Shown: positions 35,403 to 47,933 of the stretch, piece by piece
Position numbering within the stretch: position 1 is the first letter of the stretch
How the letters are laid out: each line of letters begins with the position of its first letter
Source: Plantago ovata
Taxonomy: Eukaryota > Streptophyta > Magnoliopsida > Lamiales > Plantaginaceae
Assembly (NCBI GenBank): GCA_028274465.1
Contig: CM051456.1
Coordinates: 11,125,745 to 11,189,744, forward strand
DNA length: 64,000 nt
Direction: 5' to 3'
Translations under genes and position numbers: made by a program
The notes under the pieces: generated by a model
What the model was told of the DNA's origin: nothing
What the model saw: only the letters and a program-made list of their open reading frames with translations
The model's database searches: none

Positions 35403-38400
35403 ACTACCTTTCTCCTTACTAGGGTGGTGGTGGTTTTGTGATCGTGAAAAAAGTAAGATCATGGTTTTGTTAATGTAGGAAGAGTACGGTTGTCTTAACG
35501 GTTTGGATGATGTATGTACATATGGTTGTTTTTATGCCGGAGGGTGTTCCGGTTCATACTTTTGTCTGTATTTCTGCCAAACATCTCTTATGCTATTTAT
35601 GCTCTTTCTTTAAATAATTTAAGTAATGAAAGTTTTGATGTTAAGAAAAAAACTACTCCAGGTGGGACATTTCTTTAATTTGGTTTGTTTGCGAAGAAAG
35701 GTTAATAGTAATTAGTAATTAAGCACGATGACTATTTGCCGATTGAATATACAATGTCAACATCACACGCTATTGGCTATATATGCATGTTGTCTCCTCA
35801 ATGACAACTTACTTCATAATCTAAACATCAATGACAAAAAAAGATTCTAGTAATCTCAACCGCGTAAGATTAATTCATTAATTTTGAAAATTTTAGTATG
35901 ACACAACACTATACATGCTGAGCAAATTTATTTTAATAAAAATAAAAATCATATACTATACGCATATGGTATCTTCCACTAGTGCATGTTGATTAAATAT
36001 AATTAAACTAATTAATTAACAGCTAGCAATTGTATTAAATGAAAGTAATTAGCCAGTTTTATGTGGAGAGTCAATTAGTTAGCCCACGAGTAGTTTAATT
36101 TAAATATAGACTAAATTAACACCCTTTCCTAAACATGCCTCACGATTTTTAACTCACACGACACTAGCAATTTTTAAACACATAAACCGTTAAGCAATTA
36201 AGCTTGTACACATAGTGTTTAGATAAATTAAATTAGTAGAGTATCCCTTCGATTTCGAGTAACATGCTTTTGGATCACGATGCGATTTGATTGGGTAGGG
36301 TGACATTCTCTTAGTTGTTACAACCTATTAAGTCAAATCGTTCCGAAAGAATCTTAGGTCTGAACCTTCTTCAAGTACTTAAACAAGTTTCTCAATGCAA
36401 GTAGGCTAGCTAGTAGTAATACACTAGTAATAATATACTCAAAACTTGAAGTATATGCCAAATTTCTCAAACAAACATGGCAAATATAACGGAAGATATA
36501 TGCATGTTTTTCCAATTCATTTGGTTTCTTATGCTTAACTTGTTGCCTTAAGGGAGATTCAAGATTATCCAACGGTCCAACCTAATGCTCATAGGCTATA
36601 CAAGTACGTACTCTTGAAGTACAATAAACAATTGAAAATTGATATTTTTCCATTATTGGGTTCTTTGAGGAATTAATTAATTAATAATTAACTAACAAAA
36701 CCTGATTCAATAATGTTGCGTTTTACTGAATTACACACTTAATAAATAATCCTGGCAGTCCCCTTATTTAGAGTATAGTAACTTTTGTTCCTATGTCCAG
36801 GGGTGTTGCATTTGTCTTAACTGTAAACACATTTTTTAATTGCATGAGAATATTATGAATGCCAAAAATATTGCATGGGGCCTAAGAGATCATCATGTCT
36901 CTCAGAATTGCCACTATGCCCAATAAACCATTGAAGCTTGGCTAAATCATTGAACAATAGACCATACTTGTATTTAAGGGTGTGATGGTGATGGTGATAT
37001 CACTTAGCACTAACAAATATTAATGGACAAATTTAAGTGTAATTATGTTAAATTAAATTTATTGTAAATATGACCCCTAACTACTACCATAGCATATAAT
37101 TAACTATAACTTGTCTCTATATATATTAATTGCTTGCTAGTGTATCTAGCTAATGGCTACCCCCCCCCCCCCCCCCCCACCATTAATATTAGCAAAGAAT
37201 TTAACTTAGTAATACGATGCCAAACATAACGACCAATTTGTGATGTATTTAAAAGTATCATCAATCATCAATATTTTTAAAGAATTTACCATTTTTTCTA
37301 ACGTTGAAGTTCAATTTAACACTCCCTAGTGTCACATGCAAGGGGTATCATCGTCATATAACGTTGACACCAACAAATTTGCAGATTTTTTTTAAAAAAT
37401 TTAATGAGTTAAATATATTCATGCTGTATGATGTTATTTCACCACGTATCAAATTGTTACTTTCAACATGATCTTTAGACATTAGATAATTGTATATAAT
37501 TTACATAAAAGGATTGATTGATGTTTGGAATTGACTAATAATCCTAATTCCTAACGGTAATATGATCATTATATAAGGCTAAGTCAAATTAGAGATGAGA
37601 GGTTCACTAATCACAATCATAAATAATTAACGTTGAGAGGTAGATGGAAAGAATGGTCATACTGATGTTGTGCTTCCGACGGAAATCATTTGTATGTTAT
37701 CCAGTTTTCCACCATGTTGATTCTTTGAATTTGAATGTTACGATTTTAACATATAGTAAAACACATGCTAGCCTAAGTGTTAACGAGTCGAGTTGAGTGA
37801 AGTCTAAGGTCTTATTATTTAGTGGTGATCGCCTCATAAAAATCGAGCTGAACTCGAGTAAGAGTTATGTCGAACTTTAAAATGATGCGATCATACTAAA
37901 ACTTGCGAGTTGTTCTTAGGCAGTCAAATTTTTTATTAAGAGTGTTTGTGATTTACTTAGAAATTGGTTCAATTTGCTCATAAGTTCGCGTTGACCAACT
38001 TCTCTGACCGAGCTTTCTATTGAACTACTCATGAATGAACTATTGTTAACAATTTTAAATACAATAAGATACACTAAATCACAAGGCATAAGGAGGTGCA
38101 GTTGAATGGAGTTGGAACAAAAAATGAGAGTGTGTAAGGTTCAGATACCTACCTAATAAAATGTTAGTATAGAGGTGATGTTTAAGGTGGTGGTATGTGA
38201 GTAGTACGAGGTTAAAAGTAAGAACATTATCGTGAGGATGGATGTTGAAAATAACACATTCAACATACCGTAGTAAATAGTTTACTAGTTTTACTATAAT
38301 TAGCAGGTCGGAGATTTGATGCGCGAAGCCTAGAAGGTAGGCAACTTGCTAAAATTAGAATAAAATAGCTGTAACTTTGTAGAGTCAAATGAAGAAAAGG

Positions 38401-39603
38401 GCAAATAGAGGGAAAGATATATAATGCTGGCTAGCATACCTAGCATATTAGGCCACTGTACTATATTCTTTTCTTTTCCAAGTAAACGTTGGACCAATTT
38501 ACATTCCCGCAAATAAGTTATTCTCATTGGGCAATGAAAAAAGAAAAACCAACAAATGGCCGGATCTATAACTTTTATTTTTCTATAATTTTTTATATAC
38601 TTCTGATAATATAAATAAACCACAGCAATATAATTTACTTATTCTGGGCGGCCTGCGCTGTGTTATTCTATATTGAAATATTTTCATTGACATAATATAG
38701 ATCTATAGAACTAGTGATACCTGATGTAGGGGTCTTTTGAGGACATTTGTTTTGACAACTTAACAGCTCATTTTATTCACAAGTGGGGGTATAGGATATA
38801 TATGGAATATATGCACTTTTGCTTGAACTGTTTCTACTGAAGCAAAAATACAGTACGATTTATTATATTTTGATTTTCCGGACAATTATATATACAATGT
38901 ACGGTTGGTAGTTATAAGGGTGGTGTAATCGGTAAGGGTGTTGGAGTAGCACAAAATCACAAGAGAGGTCGAGGGAGTCATAAGGTTAAATCATAATTGA
39001 TCTTTGTAGTGTAAAAATAAAATAAAATTTATATACAATAGTAAATGTGAATACACATCACTCAAGTACTCATCACTTAACTAGTGATGATTGGTAAGAA
39101 TTCATTATCACATTTACACTTGTCTCATTGAGGCTTCATGTATACGAGATTATTAGTACTAGTAGTAGTACAGATCTACTAGAACATGAGTAATCATTTA
39201 GTCATATGTACACGGCAGGATCGAAGTGCATTTTTACAAAAAAACCATTAAGCTGGCAAATAATAAGATATATTAATCATAGCTTGATGATATGTGTAAA
39301 GATTTGGATCATTAAAATATTTACTATGGCATTTATCATTCAAGAGCACAAGTTGATCTCCAACAAACAAATTTGATATGTTCAAACCGTAGCACTACAT
39401 ATATATAGCACGCACTAGTTCGTAACATAATGTAGTACTAAGATGAGTTCAGAAATGATTATTCTTTTAAATTATTTAATCACGAAACTCGCCTTGATTA
39501 ATCGATCGAATCCCAAGATGCTTAGCCTCCAAGTTTGTGTCTTTTTTCTGAGACCAATCCAATTCAATTCTCCAATCTACAAGTAATATTAGTAACAACA
39601 CTT
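35403..39603. other. Gene-poor intergenic region 3' of the ERF gene
   Basis: No gene recognised. AT-rich with a 19-base C run (37160-37178) and degenerate GAGTCGAG-type repeats at 37780-38010. Short open frames (36354-36572, 38330-38623, both - strand) have no known domain. Confidence 0.45.
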
Positions 39604-40458
39604 CTAGAAGCTTTCCCATGACGAGAATATTGGATCTTCTAGCCGGAATCCAATGTCTCCTCCAGACAGCTGCCATGAAGACGACCCGAAATAACTATAA
39701 CCATCATTGTGAATATCTGTACTATCCAGGGCTAGATCCGGCAAGTCGAAAAATGTGTCGTCATCATGAACCGTTGATGAAGCCCTGCAGTTGGATGATT
39801 CTTGGACATTTTCCATTTCCAAGTTTGTACTAGAGTGTGAACTTGACATCTTGCTCTGGCTCGGCTCTGTTTCGGCCCCTGCTTCAGCTTCGGCTTCCGT
39901 TTCAGCTGCGTCGCTGCTGTCATCGTAAAATGTAGCCGCGGCGGCCTTAGCAGCTGCGGCTTGGATGTCCTTGGGTGTGGTGGAGGCAGGCCGGGGTAGT
40001 TCGTGGGCTAAATGGGGGAAATTGAGGTAAGCCGATTGGCCCTTGATGGCTAGAGCCGCCACGTCGTGTGCTCGAGCTGCCATTTCGGCTGTGGGGTAAG
40101 TCCCGAGCCATATTCTTGATTTTTTCTTAGGCTCGCGAATTTCGCACACCCATTTTCCCCAACTACGCTTGCGGACCCCGCGGTACGTCGGGTGCGCTTC
40201 GTCTCCTCCGGTTTTTCTCCGTTTTGTGTCCTCATTGCCACTCTTTTCGCCTTGGATTTTCTTCGTGGTTCGTTTCGTTTTTGTACTTTGCGTAGAGGAG
40301 GTCGACGTGGCGGAGGATGAGTCCGTGGACGCGGTGGTGGTGGTGGAGGAAGTAGTAGTGGTGGTGGTGGTGGTGGAGGAAGTAGTAGTGGTGGTGGTGG
40401 TGGAAGAGGGAAAGGATTGATCTAGAGGTAGAGTTTGAAAGATGATATTCTTTTCCAT
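39604..40458 (-). CDS. ERF034: AP2/ERF transcription factor, DREB A-4 subgroup (ERF034/TINY-like)
   Basis: Single exon, 284 codons, as usual for this family. One AP2 domain lies at about residues 92-148: [20 protein letters not shown], then [20 protein letters not shown] and AYLNFP. The Val of WVCEIREP is the DREB-type residue, pointing to DRE/CRT binding in the nucleus. The following [20 protein letters not shown] segment is typical of group III/A-4 members such as ERF034, ERF035 and TINY. The N-terminus has a long Thr/Ser run (about 19-58) encoded by a trinucleotide repeat, then a Lys/Arg-rich stretch (TKRTTKK, KRRKTGG) likely to be the nuclear signal. The tail is acidic, ending FSSWESF, a plausible activation region. 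The start is the only ATG before the repeat. In Arabidopsis ERF034 (At2g44940, from memory) lies beside HUB1, supporting the assignment. Confidence 0.93.
   Translation of the reverse strand: MEKNIIFQTLPLDQSFPSSTTTTTTTSSTTTTTTTTSSTTTTASTDSSSATSTSSTQSTKTKRTTKKIQGEKSGNEDTKRRKTGGDEAHPTYRGVRKRSWGKWVCEIREPKKKSRIWLGTYPTAEMAARAHDVAALAIKGQSAYLNFPHLAHELPRPASTTPKDIQAAAAKAAAATFYDDSSDAAETEAEAEAGAETEPSQSKMSSSHSSTNLEMENVQESSNCRASSTVHDDDTFFDLPDLALDSTDIHNDGYSYFGSSSWQLSGGDIGFRLEDPIFSSWESF
40333..40410. repeat. In-frame trinucleotide repeat in the ERF gene
   Basis: GTG/GGT-type units on the + strand, with two AGTAGTAGT interruptions, encode the poly-Thr/Ser tract. Such tracts mutate by slippage without shifting the frame. 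Confidence 0.85.
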
Positions 40459-40700
40459 GTTACTTATGGGACTAGTAGGCTAAAGAAGGAATGTGCATGA
40501 AAGGGAGCATAAATTGGGGGAGTTGAGTTGGGTTTATAAGAAGATTCTTGTTTCCACAAATTGGATTTGATTTATTTTATAAGTAGAAGAAGGAAATGAT
40601 GAAAGTGAGAGAGTAGAATCACACTACACTACAAATGAGCTACCTATAATTTTTCTTTCTTTACTCCAATGGCACTTTAATAGTTTAGTGAAGAAGGAGC

Positions 40701-40711
40701 ATATATATATA
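40701..40711 (-). promoter_or_regulatory. Possible TATA box of the ERF gene
   Basis: TATATATATA on the - strand about 245 bp before the ATG, followed toward the gene by CT-rich, UTR-like sequence. Position alone supports it. Confidence 0.3.
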
Positions 40712-41481
40712 GAAATGCTTTTTGAGATTTAACTTTTAATCTTTATACTCATACTAGTTTTACTTTTGTAACGGCATCATGTCGACCAGGTGGCTATTTT
40801 GCTTAGCCTACCAGGCACTATTCATGATGATGTTGATATTTATATAGTATTACTAATAATGCAATTATATGATACTAATGAACTACCACTAAAGAAGAAG
40901 CACGGCATTAACAAGAAAATAAAACTAGGATTAAACGGGGGTAGGTTAAGCAATATATTTAACATAAAGCCAAGTTGAATCGATCACAATTTAATTACAA
41001 GTGCTGGTCCTCTCCATATACTATAATTTTGTACTTCATTGTTTAAATGTGGACTAGCTTGTAATATTCCAATAACTAAGTGTGTGCCAAAAGTATAGAA
41101 CCATTTACAAGTTTGCTAACTTGCTAGTACAGAATTCCCTATCTTTAATTATGATATGAGTTTCTTGCCTTAATGTCAATCAGTACTCTGTATTAATGTT
41201 ATAACTATGAATGACTACTTTGCCAATTATATACTAACTGAGAATAGATCGTTTAACTCTCTAAAGTGAATGAGACTAGCTTATAATGACATCATGACTA
41301 TGTTCGTACATGCTAATATTCCAGTGAATTAAGCACGAGGAAAGTAACCGGTTCGAATATAAGATAAAGTATCAAGTATCATGAGTTACAATAACATGAT
41401 GTAACATAGATCAAATCCATGGAAGTACATCTCGATCATTTGACAAAATCAGATGACTTGACTATAAGAGTTAATCTCACA
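40712..41481. other. Intergenic, ERF upstream region
   Basis: AT-rich; no gene or clear repeat recognised. It presumably includes distal ERF promoter sequence. Confidence 0.4.
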
Positions 41482-42279
41482 TTAGTACCCTGATAGACGC
41501 CCTAATATCATATTTGTTCCCATTAGATCAACAATTACATCCTAGTACCTGAAAATGAATTTTTGAATTGATTTTGATGTAATTACACAATTGCCACTGG
41601 GTGATCCAAACAAGGCCTTAACTTTCTTTTTATTTTTTTTTATTTCTTAAATTACATAATTTCTAAAACTTTATTACCCTATAAACTTAATATTAAAAAT
41701 GAAATATCACAAAAAGTAAAATATATATTAAAAAATAAAAATAAAAAAAATTAAAGAAGATCGGAGCTCTGGTGAACGGAGCTATCAGAAGTTCACAGAC
41801 CCAATCGGAGCTTCACATCCCCAAATCGGGGTTGTGAAGCTCCGATTCGAGCTTCACTGTAACAGTGATACAGTGAAGCTCGGTCGGAGAGCTTCACTGT
41901 CTCCATGAGTGAAGCTCGATCGAGGCTTCACTGTCGGAGCTCCGGTACTGAACATAATTCCAGTACCGGAAAATTGAAGACGAAGAAGATGAAAAAAGAA
42001 AAAGAAAAAAGAAAAAGGAAGAAAATAGAAAAGAATAAGTGTGAGAATAAAAAGAAAAAGGAAGAAAAAAAGAAAAAGAAAAATTATGAAAAAATTCTTA
42101 TTCAATCTATGAAAAATTATGAAAAGAAAAATTAAGAAAATCATGTTTTTTCACTAAGGCTGTTTGGATCAGCCAAAATTCAATAATTGAAAAGTGAAAG
42201 AGTCAAATTTGAGTACCAAAGTGTAATTGTTAGTCTAGTGGGAACAAATATGATATTAGAGTATCTTGTAAGGTACTAA
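41482..42279. mobile_element. Inverted-repeat element with long imperfect termini and hairpin cluster
   Basis: The left 140 bp (TTAGTACCCTGATAG..., CTAATATCATATTTGTTCCC, GATCCAAACAAGGCC) match the reverse complement of the right 130 bp (GGCTGTTTGGATC, GGGAACAAATATGATATTAG, GGTACTAA) with substitutions and small gaps. The interior has a roughly 190-bp cluster of nested inverted repeats (41763-41970), then a purine-rich tract (41980-42135). The open frames on both strands in that tract are low-complexity, not genes. No target duplication was clear, so the transposon class is uncertain. Confidence 0.7.
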
Positions 42280-43667
42280 AAAGATATGGACTCTGACTAT
42301 AATAAGTCTATTAATTTTCGAAATGTTCATACAGTCATTCACCTTATCTATCAGATTCAAGATTCATACATCTTATCAATTCATTTTTGCTAGTTCAAAG
42401 AAAGGATACTATAGGAAGTTTTGGTTGTGGCTTTCCACAGGGGCAAGAGATACAGGGTCAAAATGCATCCACATTCCACAAATCAAATTTGGCTCTAGTT
42501 AGGGTCAGAGCGGTAATTATATTTAAAAATGAAGGTCAAAGCGGTAACTATAATAATACTGAATAGGGAAAGGGCCGAGGGCCATGGAATTCATTGGGGG
42601 TTGAAGTAGCACGAGTTCCACATGAGAAATACACGTACACAGCCCTTTAGTGAGGGGTAGAGCTATTGAGAAGGATCCATATACGCGCGTCTATCAATTT
42701 TAGGTGAGCTTTCAACTCATCATAATATATAGTTCTAGCTTACTCCATGATCAATAATATGACTCTTTTCCTACCATTACATTTCTCAATTAATTCAATG
42801 AATGGATCGATATAAGGTCCATTTTCTTCGTACATTTAGAGCCAAGTCTAAGGTTCATATTTTTCTTTCAGTCAAGCTTCTTCTTCACAGGTTTTCATTT
42901 TAATTTACCAAAACTTGAAACAGTGTACCAAGTTATGTAATCAATGTTAGTTGTAGAATGGTTCAAGGGTCAACCAAATAGATTAATTCGTTACGATGGA
43001 AGTTAGTAACTCCAGTCTTAATTTCTCTTTCTCACGAAAAAAAGAACAGTTTGTAATACGTTTTCTTCATATATTGAGGTTAAAGTTCATCCATATTAAT
43101 GTTGAAATTTTTAACTAATTACTACTAATTAAAAACATTTAGGCGGAATTGATTGCACTCGAGTGGTAAATTGAAACATACCATAATAAATAGGTGTAGG
43201 GTTTAATTATCCGCAATGGTGATTTGTGTTTCATTATCAAGAGACTTTCAATAGTTGTTAAATATATCATATGTATGATTGTAACATCTGAAAAATGGTC
43301 AAGTGGTGGGAGGAAAAAGCATAAAAAGGGGATAAGTTTGAAAACATGTGAAAAATTCAAGTGATGATTACAACTTAATTATCCATATACTTGGTCTATA
43401 AAAGAATTTTTTCCGCGGATGGGGTTGATGGGAATGTAAGGCTTTGTTTAGCGTTAGCTTATCATGGACTTATAAGCTAGCATTCACGTAATAAATGAGC
43501 TAGCATTCACGTAATAGATTTATTGGCATAGAGTTGTTGTGTGCAATGAAAAATGCTATGACCAATATGTTATGACTTACTACCTCAACGGTTAGAAGTC
43601 CGGCCGAAATCCACATGTGATCGATGTTAATCTCTATTAAGACCTCAATGGCTAGCTAGCTGGAGAT
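42280..43667. other. Intergenic, nothing recognised
   Basis: AT-rich sequence with no gene, no clear repeat and no RNA gene seen. Confidence 0.4.
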
Positions 43668-43980
43668 TGTTAGAATATCACAAATCACTTATTAACATTA
43701 TAATTATCACATATATAAGTTGGATAACTTTATCATCTTAACAAAGTCTTTTAAAGTGTTATTGACCTACTTCAATATGGTATCAGAGACTCAGAGTCAA
43801 TGTTGATGATGGGTGTCACAGCCGATGATAATTCTGGCTTGCCCAATGATGACATTTATGATTCCTCGTGTAGAGCCGACTAACCACACGGCCTACTCGT
43901 GAAGGGCGTGTTATAATATCATACATCACTTGTGAGAGCTAGAATTAACACATATATCGTATGCTAATTGCCAAGTCAAA
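43668..43980 (+). mobile_element. TRIM-like retroelement, 3' LTR partial
   Basis: An LTR-like 110 bp begins TGTTAGAATATCAC at 43668. It is directly followed by TGGTATCAGAG (43778-43788), the initiator tRNA-Met primer site. After about 120 bp of non-coding interior, GTGAAGGGCG resembles a polypurine tract. A second LTR then starts TGTTATAATATCAT at 43909 and keeps similarity for about 60 bp (CATCACTT, ACACATATAT). The second LTR is diverged or truncated, and no target duplication was found. Confidence 0.65.
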
Positions 43981-46900
43981 TGAGACCAACCACAGTATAT
44001 GGATTAAACTAAAAGCTACTCCAATCACTATGAAGTCGAATGAAGAAACCTGAGTGTGAAAAGTCAAATGCAAAGCCGGACAAGTTGAAGATGATACCGG
44101 TTAAAGTTGAAGAACAGATTGCATTTTAAAGAAACTTAATTTGTACATAAAAAATTTGAAACATGTTCCGCAGGAACAAAAATAAGAATTATTAGCTAGG
44201 TTCATGGAATACATGCACATATGGTTGTTACACCAACACTTTTAAGTACTATATTAATTCATTCCCGCATTAATGATTTACTTTCAGAACAGAGTGATCA
44301 TTCATATGTTCATGGCGCCATTCAAGATGAATAGATCGATCTCACAGTGATTTACCAATAATGCAGATAACCAGAAGTACACAAACTTGGACTGAAAGTC
44401 TGAAATCTTCTTACACACACACACACCTTTAGCAGGAATAAAATGTTGGATTCGTTGAAACAGTAGTATAATCAAATAGCCTTCTTACACATAGAATGAT
44501 TTACACATTTATAGGCCGGTTCTCTGTCTCTTCCTTCCAATAATATCATGCACGTACGTACTATTTAACTGTTTAATTTTAAGTACGTTAATCGGATCAT
44601 ATTGTTGTTTCTGGGTGAGAAATTAATTTGATGTTTGGTAGAGGGCTTTAAACGTAATTCTCGGTTTTCAAATCCGAATTTTTCACTTCATGATGTGCCT
44701 TACGATCAAAATTCAATTAAAAAAACTCAACTTCCATATAAAATTAAGGAAACCCTAAAATTAAAACTGAAATTAGTTGGCCAATTTCATAACCGTGTCC
44801 CAAATAATAGGTAATTAATTACTTCACTGAATGGATGGATCATGCATGAAAAAACTTTTTGATCAAAGTAGGTCACTGTAAAAGTATACGGAATGTACGA
44901 TCACAGTTCTGAGTAAGTTGTTTTGTTATACGAGTCGATCCGAGTTAAATATTGCATAGCTTGGCTCAAGTTAAAAAACAATTGAGTTTAGGCTTGGTTC
45001 ATTTAGGACATGAGCTGAAATTCAAGTTCGAACTCGGCTCATTTTGGTTTGACCGATCCCATATAAAAAGGAAAGGAAAAAAAACATGTGAAAATACGAA
45101 ATAAGATACTCCATTAACAATCAGTATCACGGATTATAAATCCATCAAAGAGTAACAAATTAAAATATCAAACATAAACCATTCCAATATAATGTTATAT
45201 TATATATTCCGTGAGGTTTAACAAACATTAACGAGTACTCGACTCATTAGTAAAACGAGTTATAAGCTATAAGCTATAAGCTAAGTTAGATCGACTCAAA
45301 TAACTTATGAAGCGGAACACTCATTACAGTAAGGGTATAATCATATAATCACATAATTAACATTATTAGTTCTAGTTCTAGTCACGTTTCTAAATACCTT
45401 TTCCTTCAGTTCATTAATGTAAATTATACAAAGTGTACGGTACGTGTTTACCCCTTAATACTTCTCTTTTTGTACCATGAGTACCTTTAACGTAACATAT
45501 AAGACGATCGATACAGCAGCTTGAGGCCCTGAATCATATGACATGTTGTAGATAGATATACTATATTTATAGACAAACATAAAGATATCGTAGTACGTAG
45601 TATACTTATGTAGTATGTGTGTGTTGGTTAACAACATGGATACATGTGAAACACCTCACGAAGAATAATATCATAAAGCTCAGATCGAGTCACTGGAAAA
45701 ATGCGGAAACAGATGGGTCATGCATGAGTCTTGATCGATCACATATATATATTCTATCGGTTCAAGTGGTGTGTGAGGTGATCAGATGAGGTTTATAACT
45801 TCTGCTCACATGACTTGTAGTAGTATATACTTCTCTTATTACTGGCCGAAACCGAACATGCATGCACCGAATACAATGAATGCTGCAATACCGGTTTCAT
45901 GTTAATTTTTTCTTATATATGATATTAATAATCTAGCTCTGTAGGCCCATCACAAAAATCATGAAAATGGCACGTATCGATTTTTTACTATTTCATTTCC
46001 CCCACACATTGTGACGTAGGGCAGGGGCTATTATTATTTTTTGTCTTGGTTGAAATTGAGCTTTTTCGAAAAACAAAATCTAGTAGCGCGCATTGTCTAC
46101 ATTATATTTTGGTCTTTCAGGTCGTGTAGATATATTTTGTCATTTCATTACAAAGTTGACAACTTGAGTGTGGATACTCCATATCCAGACACACAGAGAG
46201 ATAAGCCAAGCTTTGTACTCCATTAGATGAGTTCATGTAGTGTCCACATCGATCATCCGGTAGAAGTACCACGACGACCCTGAATAAAAAACCGTTTATC
46301 GGGTCACCCTGACATCCAAGTTTTTTCCGGCAAAACATAATCCCGGCGTTAATTGAGTGTTAGCGGGTAGTGTAAGCTCTCGTGTGGTAGTTAGATTTTC
46401 CGTTTAAAAAAAATTGCTAGTACCCCGGGGTATTGTTTTCATTATTTTGATTTTGATATATATATAAAAAAAGGTTTCATCTATTAATTTTAATGAAACA
46501 GTTAATGTATTTATCCTAAATAATTACTAATTAGATACCTGATGAAATCTATTTCGTGAATCATACGAAAAAGTGTGAGCCCATACGCCATAGACTAGCT
46601 AGTACTCCATAAACATCAATCTTAATCGACTTTAAACAAAAAATAAATGGTGTATATAGTGCTGGTACCGGAAATTGAGGAACAACATTTGGCCACGTTA
46701 CACCAATTCACCATTAATACAAGTAGCCATCTGGGTTTTTGTTAGGAGAGATATGGACACACTTGCTGCAAAACTCTCAAACACATGACCATATTTGTGT
46801 GTTGAAGATACCATGGCATATATCATCATCAATCCACCAACCAATTTAATTTATTAATTTTTAGAAAATGAGATCGATCATGGGTTAAAATCAGTAGTGC

Positions 46901-47933
46901 AGTATTTGACCACATACCATATTGCTCACATGACTCACATGGTATTGGACTCTAATGGGTCCAAATTTGTCAATAAATTGTGGGTCCATAAGGATATATT
47001 GTTAAACTATCATTCTTACTTATTTTACTATATGTTTAGTCAAATATCAAGAAAGACAATTTTCTCCGGCCATATCACTCCCATTCCATGTCCTTTGTGT
47101 ATAAGTATTGTATATTGACTCTTGCCTTCAATGGAGTATATCTTTTAAGTTAATATATGTTTGAGGTTTAAAAAATGTGGGTTCAGAGTTCAGACCACAA
47201 TGGTTGAGAGAGTGTGGACCACCTTAACCATAAGGGTTTCTGATGAAAATATCTGAAGGAAACCACCACCCTTTAACATAAAATTTTACTTTTAGAAATG
47301 AAATTTCAATGTTGTTATGATACTATACTAGGCCTACTTTTTGGCATGTTTGCTGCTGGGCCAGAAATGAAATGTAATGCAGTGTAATATTGGCAAACAA
47401 AACCTTGTGCATGCCATCAACCGGATAAGTAGAGATCGCTTTCTTAGCTATATATGATTCCATGCATAGAATTTTTCAAGTTTTGCACATTCTACCCACT
47501 TCTGCGCGCGTATAAAGTGAGCAGCAGACTTCGATCTGTCGTTTCTCTATCCATTCCTTTAGCTATAAAGACTATATATATAAACCAATTCAGATATATT
47601 ACATATGTATTGACTTTTCTGCGAATTCATACCTTCAACTTATGAATATAAACCAGACAGAAACAATCAAGTTGATTATAAAATATCATCCAAATTGCAA
47701 GGCATGAGAATCTTAAATTCTATGCATGGAAATTACTCTGGAAGTTGGACCTTTCGGATCCCTGATGGATTGAACAAAAGTGGTCCTAATATAGAACATT
47801 ATAACCAGGCTACAATATCTTAAAGCCCAAATAAATATAGGGTATGATTTTGGGCTGGGCTGACATTTCATATGTGCATTCCCCATGCCCATATGATTTG
47901 GGGTTTAGTATTTTGGAAAATTAATAGCTGTAG
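43981..47933. other. Intergenic, upstream of the proline transporter
   Basis: No gene recognised. There is a CA repeat at about 44414-44427 and degenerate GAGTCGAG/GGCTC repeats at 44930-45060 and 45230-45300. I searched by eye for an exon encoding the usual proline-transporter N-terminus (P-E-T-A-H-Q) and did not find it. A TATAAAG at about 47511 is a possible promoter element. Confidence 0.4.

Noticed and set aside
40169..40420. Open frame on the + strand rich in Val and Glu opposite the ERF gene
   Set aside because: It is the complement of the Thr/Ser repeat and AP2 upstream coding region; codon content follows the ERF frame.
41854..42144. Overlapping low-complexity frames on both strands (Lys/Glu-rich and Phe/Leu-rich)
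   Set aside because: They arise from a purine-rich simple tract inside an inverted-repeat element.
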